A DNA stretch of 64,000 bases. Source: an uncultured Gemmata sp. (GTDB taxonomy: Bacteria; Planctomycetota; Planctomycetia; Gemmatales; Gemmataceae). The DNA lies in assembly GCA_937924775.1 (NCBI GenBank), contig CALDUT010000010.1, forward strand, positions 496,001 through 560,000, given 5' to 3'. Below are positions 1 to 9,780 of the stretch, piece after piece. The position numbers were made by a program, and so were the translations under genes. Numbering within the stretch: the stretch's first letter is position 1; every line of letters begins with the position of its first letter. Under the pieces are notes generated by a model, which was given only the letters and a program-made list of their open reading frames with translations, was not told the DNA's origin and ran no database searches.

Positions 1-2
1 AG

Positions 3-1520
3 GAAGCTCAACGAAAGATAATCACTGATTGTGGCAAGGCCATTCGTGAAGAACCCTTGCGTCTGATCGAGTACATCGTGCGGAACGATCGCCCATTCAC
101 GGAAATCGTGACGGCCGATTATATCCTCGTCTCGCCATACTCGGCGCGCTGCTACGGGATCTTCGAGCAAATCCGTTCGCAATTCAAGAATCCGGAGGAT
201 CCGTTTGAATACATTCCGGTAAAGCTCAAAGCTCTCGTCAGTCGAAATCCCTTGGGAAAACAGGAATCCCCAACCGGCTTTTATCCGCATGCCGGACTGC
301 TCAGCACATTTCAGTATCTGCGTCGCTACCCAACCACTGAGACTAATCGGAACCGACTGCGAGCGCGCATGTTTTATCAGCACTTCCTAGGTGTTGACGT
401 TCTCGAATTGGCCGCTCGGGTGACAGATGCTGCCGAAGTGTCGGCGAAGTACCCCAACCCGACGATGCAAGCCGCCGAGTGTACGGTCTGTCACAAAGTG
501 ATCGACCCCGTTGCAGGACTGTTTCAGGACTATTGGACATTTGGGAAAGGGTATGGTCGCCGCAAGGGCGGCTGGTTCACGGATATGTTTGCTCCCGGGT
601 TCGAGGGCGAAGATTTGCCGACGGAAGATCGTTGGCGGGCGCTGCAATGGCTCGGCGAACGCACCGCGAAAGATCCCCGTTTCGCTGTTGCGATGGTCGA
701 GCATGCCTATTACCTGCTCACCGGTCGAAAAGTATTGTTGCCGCCCAAAGATATTAACGAGCCGCTTTATATGGCTCGTCGGCGTGCCTACTTAGCCCAA
801 CGCAAAGAGATCGATGCGATTGCGAAACGGTTCACCGCCAGTCAATTCAACTTCAGAAACGTCATCAAGGATTGGATTGTGTCCGAATTCTATCGAGCCG
901 ATGGCTTGGCGACAGCGGACTTGACAGTTGAACGTCGCGCCGAGTTGGAGGATGTCGGCCTGGTTCGCATGCTCACGCCCGAACAACTCGAACGCAAGGT
1001 AGCAGCGATCTTCGGGGAGCCCTGGGGGCGTTTGAACGGCAACCTGGCGTTGCTGTACGGCGGGATTGATTCGCGTGAAGTGACCGAACGGGTGACCGAG
1101 CCAAGCGGCGTGATGGGGGCTATTCAGCGAATCCTGTCGAACGACCTGGCCTGCAAACATACAGCGCTTGATTTCAGCCGTCCATCGACCGAGCGTCGGT
1201 TGTTCCCTCACGTTGAACCGGACGTACTACCAGGTGCCTCACCCGAAGCTGATTCCAAAATTCGCAAAACGATCGTTCATCTCCATTGGCTTATCCTGGG
1301 ACGGAGCGATCGTGCCGATTCCCGCGAAGTCGATCGCACATTCCAGCTTTTTTCGGGGATTGTGACTGAGGCCGCTCAACGCAAAGATCTCAACCCGAAC
1401 GAACTCGACGCCTGCTGTCAAGGTCTCAACGGGCGCGTTGCGGATCCTCATTACACGATTCGTGCGTGGCGCGGTGTGCTGACTTATCTGCTTCGCCAAC
1501 ACGATTTCCTTTACGAGTAA
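3..1520 (+). CDS. DUF1588/DUF1585-like planctomycete cytochrome-type protein, truncated at the left window edge
   Basis: Frame is open from base 3 with no upstream stop. It contains CTVCHKVIDPVAGLFQDYW, similar to the CxxCH...DP motif of DUF1588-type proteins, and is followed by a DUF1501-like gene. Confidence 0.6.
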   Translation, partial: EAQRKIITDCGKAIREEPLRLIEYIVRNDRPFTEIVTADYILVSPYSARCYGIFEQIRSQFKNPEDPFEYIPVKLKALVSRNPLGKQESPTGFYPHAGLLSTFQYLRRYPTTETNRNRLRARMFYQHFLGVDVLELAARVTDAAEVSAKYPNPTMQAAECTVCHKVIDPVAGLFQDYWTFGKGYGRRKGGWFTDMFAPGFEGEDLPTEDRWRALQWLGERTAKDPRFAVAMVEHAYYLLTGRKVLLPPKDINEPLYMARRRAYLAQRKEIDAIAKRFTASQFNFRNVIKDWIVSEFYRADGLATADLTVERRAELEDVGLVRMLTPEQLERKVAAIFGEPWGRLNGNLALLYGGIDSREVTERVTEPSGVMGAIQRILSNDLACKHTALDFSRPSTERRLFPHVEPDVLPGASPEADSKIRKTIVHLHWLILGRSDRADSREVDRTFQLFSGIVTEAAQRKDLNPNELDACCQGLNGRVADPHYTIRAWRGVLTYLLRQHDFLYE

Positions 1521-1530
1521 GGAGCAGTCG

Positions 1531-2817
1531 ATGATCCGTCGCGATTTTCTGAGACAATGCAGTTTGGCTGGCTTAGGGTTGGCTTGGCCAGAGACTTCTT
1601 CGTCACTTGCGCAACAGAAACCACGGGATGATGCTCCCTACGACGGGCCGTTTTACGTCGTCTACAACGCCGCCGGGGGTTGGGATACCACCTATCTCAT
1701 GGACCCCAAAGGCATCAATGGCATGAATCGGCTGTACAAGGAAGGTGATATTCAAACGCATGGTGCCCACAAGTTTGCACCCACGGGTAAAACTATCAAA
1801 GCGGGTATGAGCAACGAGGATTTTTACAAGGAGTTCGGAAAGGAACTGCTCGTGCTCAACGGCCTCGACTACTCGGTCAACAATCACGAACCCGGCTCCC
1901 GCTACATGGCCACGGGCAAATTGGACACGCTTTCGTATCCCACTTTTGCTGCTTTGGTCGCTGGGTGCAAGGGCCCGCAATGCCCGCTCGGATTTCTAAC
2001 CTTCGGCGGTTACTCGAACACCGGCAATCTGATCCCCATGTCGCGGATCACTGATGCCACCGCGCTTCTGCAGCTGGCCAATGCCGACTGCGTCAAGGGG
2101 CAACAGAACCGTCCTTATCAAGACGACTTTGTCATCAATCACATTGAGCATGCACTGCGGAATCAGGCTCAAGAACGAAACCGCAATGAGCGTTTGCCGC
2201 GCCTCGAACGTGCTCACAACATGCTCTATGCCGCCCAAGTGAACTCAAAGTCGCTGGAGCGGATTGTTCCTTGGCTTCCGAAAACTCCACCGAAAGGACG
2301 ACTCACGAGCAGTGCCGACATTGTACTTGCGGCTTTCAAAGGCGGCGTTGGTGTGTCGGCAAACTTAACCCTGAGCAGCTTCGATAGCCATGCCAACAAC
2401 GATGACGATCAAATGGCGCGAATTCCCGAGTTGCTCGCTGGTGTTGCATACCTGCTGCGTCGGGCGGAGGAGCTGAAGATTCGCGACAAAGTCGTCGTCA
2501 TTATGCAAAGTGAGATGGGCCGAACCCCCAACTACAACCAGCAGAACGGCAAGGATCATTGGTCTGTCGGCTCGATCATGTTCCTCGGACCCAACATCAA
2601 GGGGAATCGTGTTATTGGTGCGACCGATGAAAAATTTTTCGCTGTTCCGCTCAGTTCGCGCACCCTGACTCCTGACAAAGAAAACGGGATTCGCGTGCGG
2701 CCCGAACATATACACGATGCGTTGCGTCGGTATGCCGGCATCGTTGATCATCCCTTCAGCAAACGGTTTCCTCTCAACGTAGCAGAGTCGGAAAGGCTGA
2801 ACACCTTATGGGGCTGA
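1531..2817 (+). CDS. DUF1501-like secreted protein with Tat-type leader
   Basis: 428 aa. N-terminus MIRRDFLRQCSLAGLGLA; contains VVIMQSEMGRTPNYNQQNGKDHW typical of DUF1501/sulfatase-like proteins. Starts 10 nt after the upstream gene. Confidence 0.65.
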   Translation: MIRRDFLRQCSLAGLGLAWPETSSSLAQQKPRDDAPYDGPFYVVYNAAGGWDTTYLMDPKGINGMNRLYKEGDIQTHGAHKFAPTGKTIKAGMSNEDFYKEFGKELLVLNGLDYSVNNHEPGSRYMATGKLDTLSYPTFAALVAGCKGPQCPLGFLTFGGYSNTGNLIPMSRITDATALLQLANADCVKGQQNRPYQDDFVINHIEHALRNQAQERNRNERLPRLERAHNMLYAAQVNSKSLERIVPWLPKTPPKGRLTSSADIVLAAFKGGVGVSANLTLSSFDSHANNDDDQMARIPELLAGVAYLLRRAEELKIRDKVVVIMQSEMGRTPNYNQQNGKDHWSVGSIMFLGPNIKGNRVIGATDEKFFAVPLSSRTLTPDKENGIRVRPEHIHDALRRYAGIVDHPFSKRFPLNVAESERLNTLWG

Positions 2818-2906
2818 TCTCAGACGTTTTTAAATCAGAACATGTTTAAGTGACGTATGTTTAATCCCCCGGCGATTGATCACAGAAACTAACTCCCCCT
2901 GCATGA

Positions 2907-4301
2907 TTGAAAAGGAACTTTTACATGCGTTTGCGTTTCCCATTACCACAAAAATTGACGTGTATCTGCCTTAGTGGCTTAGCTTTAATCGTTGTCGCAT
3001 GCTCGAGAGGACCCTCATCACCGGAAGCCATCGCTCAAGGCAACCCGAATCCCAGCAACACTCCATTCCAGTCCAAGCTGGAAAAGGATCCTGTATCCAA
3101 CAATTGGCTGCAATTCCGCGGACCCAATGGACTCGGCATCAGTCAATCTCAAGGGCTACCAGACACCTGGAGCAACGACAAAAACTTGCTCTGGAAAACG
3201 GAGTTGCCTGGTGCCGGCGCGTCCAGCCCCATCATTGTTGGTGATCGAGCATTCGTGACATGCTACAGCGGCTACGGCGTGCCCGGACAGCCCAAGGGGG
3301 ATCTCAGCCAACTCAAACGCCATCTCTTGTGCGTCAACATCTCAACCGGCAAAATCCTTTGGAACAAGGACGTGGCTGCCGTTCTTCCGGAGAATGAAAC
3401 GATCCGCGAGCATGGCTATGCCACAAACACCCCCGCATGCGATGGCGAACGGGTCTATGCGTTTTTTGGCAAGTCCGGAGTTTACGCTTTCGATCTTGAC
3501 GGGAAACAGCTTTGGAAAGCCGATGTCGGCGACAAGCACCACGGTTGGGGTACAGCCGCCTCGCCAGTCATCTACAAAGATTTGCTCATCATTAATGCCT
3601 GTGTCGAAAGTGAATCGCTCATCGCCTTGGACAAGAAAACTGGACAAGAGAAATGGCGAGCTCGAGGCATCAAGGAATCGTGGAATACACCGATATTGGT
3701 CAATAGTCCTGACCGCAAGCCGGAACTCATCGTCGCCGTCATCGGTAAAATTCTGGCGTTCGATCCTGATACCGGCAAATCTCTGTGGAGCTGTGATACC
3801 GACATCAAGTGGTACATGGTTCCGAGTATGGTCGCCGAAGACGGCGTGGTGTATGCTCTGGGCGGCCGCAGCGGCATTGCCGCCTTGGCAGTCCGCACCG
3901 GAGGCAAGGGAGACGTCACAAAAACACATCGACTTTGGACAGGCACCAAGGGATCGAATGTGTCGTCGCCCGTTGTCCATAACGGGCATCTGTACTGGAT
4001 GCACGACAGCTTGGGCACAGCGTTCTGCGCCGAAGCCAAGACCGGTAAAATCATCTACGAAGAGCGTCTTCCTAGAGCAGGTCAAATCTATGCTTCTCCG
4101 CTTCTTGCGGACGGCAAATTGTATTACGTCTGTCGCAATGGCCGTACCTTCGTCGTGAAAGCAGCTCCGAAATTTGAACTGCTGGCTACGAATGACTTGT
4201 CCGACGGGGACAAAACCATTTTCGATGGCAGTCCTGCTGCCGCCAACGGTCGCCTTTACCTCCGATCGGGTCGTTATCTCTATTGCCTGGGGAATAAGTA
4301 A
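2907..4301 (+). CDS. PQQ-binding-like beta-propeller lipoprotein
   Basis: 464 aa. Lipobox-like LIVVACS; WLQFRGPNGLGISQ...LLWKTELPG and repeated DxxTGKxLW blades. Confidence 0.8.
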   Translation: MKRNFYMRLRFPLPQKLTCICLSGLALIVVACSRGPSSPEAIAQGNPNPSNTPFQSKLEKDPVSNNWLQFRGPNGLGISQSQGLPDTWSNDKNLLWKTELPGAGASSPIIVGDRAFVTCYSGYGVPGQPKGDLSQLKRHLLCVNISTGKILWNKDVAAVLPENETIREHGYATNTPACDGERVYAFFGKSGVYAFDLDGKQLWKADVGDKHHGWGTAASPVIYKDLLIINACVESESLIALDKKTGQEKWRARGIKESWNTPILVNSPDRKPELIVAVIGKILAFDPDTGKSLWSCDTDIKWYMVPSMVAEDGVVYALGGRSGIAALAVRTGGKGDVTKTHRLWTGTKGSNVSSPVVHNGHLYWMHDSLGTAFCAEAKTGKIIYEERLPRAGQIYASPLLADGKLYYVCRNGRTFVVKAAPKFELLATNDLSDGDKTIFDGSPAAANGRLYLRSGRYLYCLGNK

Positions 4302-4349
4302 TATCCCCTTGGTTCTAATTATTTTTGTTGCGATCAGAAGTGTTTGTGT

Positions 4350-4395
4350 GGCCAGTCGGAGCGAGCGACACACTCACCACCCGTCCCGACTGGCC
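4350..4395. repeat. Inverted repeat GGCCAGTCGG...CCGACTGGCC (10-bp stem, 26-nt loop)
   Basis: Exact complementary arms at 4350-4359 and 4386-4395, between the propeller gene and the integrase remnant. Confidence 0.5.
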
Positions 4396-4410
4396 GGCCC
4401 ATCGAAGTGA

Positions 4411-5742
4411 GTGCAAAGCATGTCAAAGGCTACTCCACCGCCGGACGGCCCGGTTCCGAATCTGGACGAACTGGGACGGGTCGTCAACCCGGCCGCGTCG
4501 CCGGAGTATGAGGAGCGGTTCGCGGAGTTGATGCAGGGCATCGTCCCGCTGGCCGAGTTGCTCCAACCCGCGCGTCTGGAGCCGCCCACGTTGCCGCCGC
4601 ATCAACCGCAGCCGGATCACGCGCTGGCCGCGTTGCTGCGGGTGTTCACCAACGGTGTCGCGGACGAATGATTGCGACAGGCGGCCCAGGTTCTCACGGA
4701 CGAAAGGCAGCAGCCGTGCCGCAACCTGACTGAGTTCTTCGGTGAGGAAAAGCCGCTGCGAAGCATCACCACCGGCGACGGTGACCAGTTCAAGGCGTGG
4801 CTGCTGACGCAGAAACTCGCGGCGGCGACCGTGGCCAAGCAGCTCTCCTTCGCCCGCAAGCACAAGCTGATCGACGAGAACCCGTTCTCGGAGGTGAAGA
4901 TCCCGACGGCCAACGTGAGCCTGCGGCAGCGGTTCATCGACCGCGACATGGTTCAGAAACTACTCGACGCGGCCAACCCGACGTGGCGAACAATCATCGC
5001 CCTAGCCCGGTTCGGCGGCCTACGTTGCCCGTCTGAAGTACTGTCGTTGGAGTGGCAGCACGTCGATTGGGAACACGCTCGACTGACTGTACCGTCGCCC
5101 AAGACCGACCGCTACGACGGCAAGGCATCCCGCATGATTCCGTTGTTCCCGGAACTGCGGAAGTATCTGGAGGAGGCCTTCGAGTTGGCCGAGCCGGGCC
5201 AGACGCACGTCATCGGTGGCAACCACCTGGCGAAGGCGAGGCGGCCGACCGGCTGGAAGTCGTGCAACCTGCGGACGACGTTCGGCAAGCTGATCAAGCG
5301 GGCCGGATTGAAACCCTGGCCGCGCCTGTTCCACAACCTACGTTCAAGCCACAAGACGGAGTTGCTTGAGGAGTTCCCGGTCCATGTCGTCGCGCTGTGG
5401 ATGGGCCACGATGCCAAGGTAAGCCTGAAGCACTACGCCCAGACCACGGACGAGCATTTCGAGCGAGCCACGCGCGCTGCAGAAAGCGATGCACCCGCGC
5501 TGCAAAAAGCGGTGCAGCAGGCAGCGGTGGGGAACGGCAGCGACTCGCCGACCGAAGACGTAAACGACGACGGGGTGGCCACTTGTGCCACCTCGTGCGA
5601 TTTTCCGCGAAATTCTGTACGTGCGTTTAGCGGAGAGGGAGGGATTCGAACCCTCGATACCCTTGCGGGTATATCGGTTTTCGAGACCGACGCATTCAAC
5701 CACTCTGCCACCTCTCCGGGTGAATTACCGCCTCTTTTGTGA
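4411..5742 (+). pseudogene. Tyrosine-type recombinase/integrase, interrupted by an in-frame TGA (4669-4671)
   Basis: ORFs 4411-4671 and 4672-5742 are in the same frame, separated only by TGA. The downstream part has ALARFGGLRCPSEVLSLEWQHVDW, LFHNLRSSHKTEL and WMGHDAKVSLKHYAQTTDEHF (integrase catalytic motifs). The core-binding region looks shortened. Confidence 0.7.
5631..5717 (-). tRNA. tRNA-Ser, anticodon CGA
   Basis: Reverse complement GGAGAGGTGGCAGAGTGGTTGAATGCGTCGGTCTCGAAAACCGATATACCCGCAAGGGTATCGAGGGTTCGAATCCCTCCCTCTCCG: 7-bp acceptor, long variable arm, CTCGAAA anticodon loop, GGTTCGAATCC T-loop. CCA does not appear to be encoded. Confidence 0.95.
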
Positions 5743-6456
5743 CAATAGCAGAAATCTTATGCTCCACCATAGAAGCTTGTGCAACTTCTGCATCGACCGT
5801 TTTCGGTACACTCAATCTCGTATCATTTCGAAAGCTTCACTCTGGGTGCATTAGGTCCGCTGAAGTTCGAGGTTTGGGGTATCAGGGTGTGGATGGTTTC
5901 ATCCGCATCATCCATTCCATTTCTTTACGTTGGATTCACCAGCTTTTCAGTATCTTGACTTCGCAGCAACTCAGTTCACGGCGTTCGAGAAACCGCAAGA
6001 GGGCGAATTTGTGCCGACCGCTGAGTTTGATTGACCCTTCGGTTTTGAGTATAGCCTACTAGTGTAAAGAAATCCTAGCAATTCGTTCGCAGTGTGGAAA
6101 TCCCACCTCCACCACAAGAAGGGACCGCTTCACCTAGCCGCTGATGGGAAATGACCAGCCCACCGCAGTGCAGATACTGAACTATCACTGTTGGTACTGT
6201 TGTTTTTTCTAGGGCCTATTGTTACAAATCCGTTGATGCCTTCCCGGACACGGCTGGCCATGGCAAAATGCGAGTTCCTGATAGATCAACACAGTCACTC
6301 GACTCCAACGGACAGGACGCGAGGTTTGGCGAACAACCCGATGGCCACGGTTCACCCACCGTTGAGAAACCATATCGTGGATAATGAGTACGGGTTGAAA
6401 AAGTTGAACCTGACCTGTCCATCGCTGAATACCACCCAAGCTGGAACTCCACACTT

Positions 6457-7149
6457 ATGATTCCGATTCAGGACACGGTGCAGTCGCGGAGCGTGCCGTT
6501 CGTCACATGGGTGTTGATCCTCCTCAATGGTCTTGTGTTTCTTCATGAGCTGACATTGCCCCTCGAACGGCTTGAGCAATTCGTGGCCCTCTGGGGTATG
6601 ATCCCGGCGCAGCTGAATGCCGATCCCACAACTTGGTTCACCCTCATCACGTGCATGTTTTTGCATGGCGGTTGGATGCATTTCATCGGCAATATGTGGA
6701 CGTTGTACCTCTTTGGAGACAATGTGGAAGACCGTATGGGTTCGGGGCGTTTTTTGCTTTTTTATCTCGTCTGCGGGATTATCGCGAGTCTGACGCACAT
6801 TCTGATTGATCCCCGCAGTGAAGTACCGACGATCGGGGCCTCCGGAGCCATCGCCGGCGTGCTGGGAGCTTACTTTGTTCTGTTCCCCACGTCGCGGATT
6901 ATTACACTGGTGCCTGTCTTTTTCATCCCGATGATTGTGGAAATTCCGGCGGTTTTCTTTATTGGGGTATGGTTTCTGAGCCAACTTTTTAGCGGTACCC
7001 TCGCCTTGATCGGACCGGGGCATTACGCAGGTGTGGCGTGGTGGGCTCACATCGGAGGATTCGTGGCGGGGTTGGCTGTGCTCCCGATTTTCAAGCAATC
7101 ACGGCGACAGTATGGTCGCTTTTACGCTGACGAATATTGGCCTTGGTAA
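6457..7149 (+). CDS. Rhomboid family intramembrane serine protease
   Basis: 230 aa, multiple TM segments, GASGAIAGVLGAYFVLFP (GxSG motif), HGGWMHFIGNMWTLYLFGDNVEDRMG, AHIGGFVAG. Confidence 0.9.
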   Translation: MIPIQDTVQSRSVPFVTWVLILLNGLVFLHELTLPLERLEQFVALWGMIPAQLNADPTTWFTLITCMFLHGGWMHFIGNMWTLYLFGDNVEDRMGSGRFLLFYLVCGIIASLTHILIDPRSEVPTIGASGAIAGVLGAYFVLFPTSRIITLVPVFFIPMIVEIPAVFFIGVWFLSQLFSGTLALIGPGHYAGVAWWAHIGGFVAGLAVLPIFKQSRRQYGRFYADEYWPW

Positions 7150-7172
7150 CAACACGCAAAGGGAAGCCTTCC

Positions 7173-8012
7173 ATGAGTGGCGGAATCGGTGAGATTTTTT
7201 GGATTTTTTTGATCATCATCTTTCTGCAACCGTGGCTCCGGCAAAAAATGCTCGATAATGCCCGATTGCGCCTGATGCGGCGTATCGAACGCCAACGGGG
7301 TAGCCGTGTCATCTTGCTGGTGCACCGGCAGGAAACGATGAGCTTGTTGGGTATCCCGCTCTTTCGCTTCATCGACATCAATGACGCGGAGGAGGTCATT
7401 CGAGCCATTCACCTGACGGATGAAAACATCCCTATTGACTTGGTCCTCCATACGCCCGGAGGTTTGGTGTTGGCAAGCCTGCAGATAGCCCGCGCGGTGA
7501 AGGCCCGCAAAGCCAAGGTCACAGTCCATGTCCCGCACTATGCGATGTCCGGAGGAACACTCATCGCTCTGGCGGCGGATGAAATCGTGATGGATTGTCA
7601 CGCGGTTCTCGGACCGGTGGATCCGCAATTGGGAGAATATCCGGCGGCTTCACTGGTGAAGGTTGTCAAATCGAAAGACATCAACGAAATCCACGACAAG
7701 ACGCTCATACTCGCCGACGTGGCCGAAAAGGCTCTGCAGCAGATTCGAGCGGAAGTGCTGGAACTTCTGGAAGGCAAAATGCCCCGCGACCAGGCGGCAG
7801 CACTGGCTGACAAACTCTCACAAGGCACCTGGACGCACGATCACCCAATCGGCTTCCAGCAAGCTAAGGAGTTGGGTCTGCCGGTGCAAAGTGATATGCC
7901 CCCAGAGTTCTATCAGCTCATGGCTCTCTTCCCCCAACCGCTTCAGCGCCAGCCGACCGTGCAATACATTCCCACCCCGTATGGTTCGCCCAGTGATGAC
8001 AACAAGCAATAA
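7173..8012 (+). CDS. Clp-fold serine protease (SDH/SppA-like) with N-terminal membrane anchor
   Basis: HTPGGLVLASLQIARAV and HYAMSGGTLIALAADEIVMDCHAVLGPVDPQLGEYPAAS are typical of serine dehydrogenase proteinase family. ATG at 7173 is preferred over 7137. Confidence 0.85.
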   Translation: MSGGIGEIFWIFLIIIFLQPWLRQKMLDNARLRLMRRIERQRGSRVILLVHRQETMSLLGIPLFRFIDINDAEEVIRAIHLTDENIPIDLVLHTPGGLVLASLQIARAVKARKAKVTVHVPHYAMSGGTLIALAADEIVMDCHAVLGPVDPQLGEYPAASLVKVVKSKDINEIHDKTLILADVAEKALQQIRAEVLELLEGKMPRDQAAALADKLSQGTWTHDHPIGFQQAKELGLPVQSDMPPEFYQLMALFPQPLQRQPTVQYIPTPYGSPSDDNKQ

Positions 8013-8049
8013 CGCCGTTGGTGACTGAAGAGTCTCCTACTGAAATCTG

Positions 8050-9624
8050 TCAAACGCCTGTGGCGAGAGTGGGGACAGTGGGTTGAGGGAGGTCTGTGTC
8101 GCGGCCCTCGGTAGCGGCGGGCCCTCGGCAACACTGCCAGGTGCTGGCAACAGACCCGCCACAGGTTCGACGCCTTCCACACTGATTCCACCAAGAAAAC
8201 TCCCTCCCATGGAACCGCTGAGCGCGGTCACAATTCCGGGGAGCCACTGCCCCCAATGGCGGGAATTGGTCGGGGATTGTGACTGATGCAGCCCACCTTT
8301 CCTGCACATCTTGGGGATGGACACCCACCATGGAGAATTTTTGTGCGGAACGGTCGATTCCCGCGGCCGACACCACACACCGGGGCGGTAGCTCAGGACG
8401 TAGGGAGCTGATACCGCCCTGGCCTTTCACCGCCATCACGATGGCGATAATCGCCCCAATGATCAGAGCAATGATCGCAATGAGGCGGAGAATCTTCAAC
8501 CAACTCCACGGCCGTTCACCGGCGACTTTCCCGGTCCGCCCGTTGATGAGGATTTGGAACAGTTTCTCGTGATAGCGGTAGTGAGCCAGCCAGACCGGTA
8601 ACAGGCAGTGTTTGAAGGTGACACCCAAATAACGGGTATTCATGGTGAGAATGCGTTGGTGATCCCCGCCAATGTCGCGGCGGATAAGATTTTCGATCAC
8701 CGGTTGCATCTTCTGTTTGGCAATGCCCAGACCTTCTTGAAGGTCGATGGCGTAGCGTTCCGTTTTCAGCCCTGCCAGAAACGAATCCTGAAACGGCTCC
8801 AATTCCTTCGTGTTCCACGGTTCCAAGCGATCGATGAGATGAGGGGGCACGCTGCGGGAACCACACACAAGGACGTCGTCGAAGAAATGATCCACTTCTC
8901 CAGCCACAGGGTACCAGCGGATTTTGGTAACGGTCCGGGTCCGGGTCACCATGTTGCCGTTGGCATCGCGTTCGGTGTAGGTTTCGGTGGTCTGGTAGTT
9001 ATCGCCACGCATCCCGGTATAGCGGGTGTAGGTCATGGCGTCGTAAGTCCAATAAGGGAGGTAGACGCCCGTCAGTTGGCCGAGATTGGCGACCCGTGTC
9101 AGCTCGCTGGGAGCGAACCATAACCCGTGCAGCCAGCGGGTGAACGCTTCGCGGGCCTGGCGAAGATCGATGCGGAAGGGGATCAATGATTCGGGCGGAA
9201 TCATGTTTTTCACGGCTTCCGGTTGATTTTCCAGATGAGTGCCACAAAAGGGGCATTCATCCGTCACCACTTTATCTTCCAGCAGCACTATCGCGCCGCA
9301 GCCACCACAGCGGGTTTGGGTGGAACGCCCTTCGATAGGCGTAAAGCTTTGTTGCGCCAGCCGTTGGGCGTATTCGTAGAAGTCACGTTCCTGCACTTCC
9401 CCGCGGCCATCTTCCACGGCGGAGCTATGCCCGCAGTAGGGGCATGTCAATGCCCGCAGGCGTGGGTCGAACTCCACCTTCGCCCCGCAACTCAGACACG
9501 GAAAGAGTTTGCCTGTGGGGGGGGCTTTGGAAAGTGTGGGGGCCTTCGTCACCGCCGGTGCGTCCGGGGTTGGCAATGGGGGAGGGGTGGAATCCGCTGA
9601 CGGCAGGGGCGGTGGTGTACTCAT
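8050..9624 (-). CDS. Zinc-ribbon (TFIIB/YdjG-like) protein with C-terminal TM segment
   Basis: CLSCGAKVEFDPRLRALTCPYCGHSSAVE and CGGCGAIVLLEDKVVTDECPFCGTHL zinc ribbons; hydrophobic IAIIALIIGAIIAIVMAV. The last ~130 codons look atypical (see findings). Confidence 0.7.
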   Translation of the reverse strand: MSTPPPLPSADSTPPPLPTPDAPAVTKAPTLSKAPPTGKLFPCLSCGAKVEFDPRLRALTCPYCGHSSAVEDGRGEVQERDFYEYAQRLAQQSFTPIEGRSTQTRCGGCGAIVLLEDKVVTDECPFCGTHLENQPEAVKNMIPPESLIPFRIDLRQAREAFTRWLHGLWFAPSELTRVANLGQLTGVYLPYWTYDAMTYTRYTGMRGDNYQTTETYTERDANGNMVTRTRTVTKIRWYPVAGEVDHFFDDVLVCGSRSVPPHLIDRLEPWNTKELEPFQDSFLAGLKTERYAIDLQEGLGIAKQKMQPVIENLIRRDIGGDHQRILTMNTRYLGVTFKHCLLPVWLAHYRYHEKLFQILINGRTGKVAGERPWSWLKILRLIAIIALIIGAIIAIVMAVKGQGGISSLRPELPPRCVVSAAGIDRSAQKFSMVGVHPQDVQERWAASVTIPDQFPPLGAVAPRNCDRAQRFHGREFSWWNQCGRRRTCGGSVASTWQCCRGPAATEGRDTDLPQPTVPTLATGV

Positions 9625-9780
9625 GGCAGCAGTCTCACAAGTCGTCCAGGGTGAACAATCACGATGAGGAGCCGTCCGCTTCCCGGATAGCAGCGTGTTT
9701 TTTAATGATGCTTTATCCTGACGTTCGAGTCGGGCCGAACGGGAAATCGTCGTCCTGCCCGCGTATCACTTGGCATCGGT

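Noticed and set aside
3342-4373. 343-aa minus-strand ORF
   Set aside because: Antisense to the beta-propeller lipoprotein gene 2907-4301; no recognisable motif.
5344-5711. Minus-strand ORFs over tRNA-Ser (MAEWLNASVSKTDIPARVSRVRIPPSP...)
   Set aside because: This is the translation of the tRNA-Ser gene itself, a well-known spurious ORF type.
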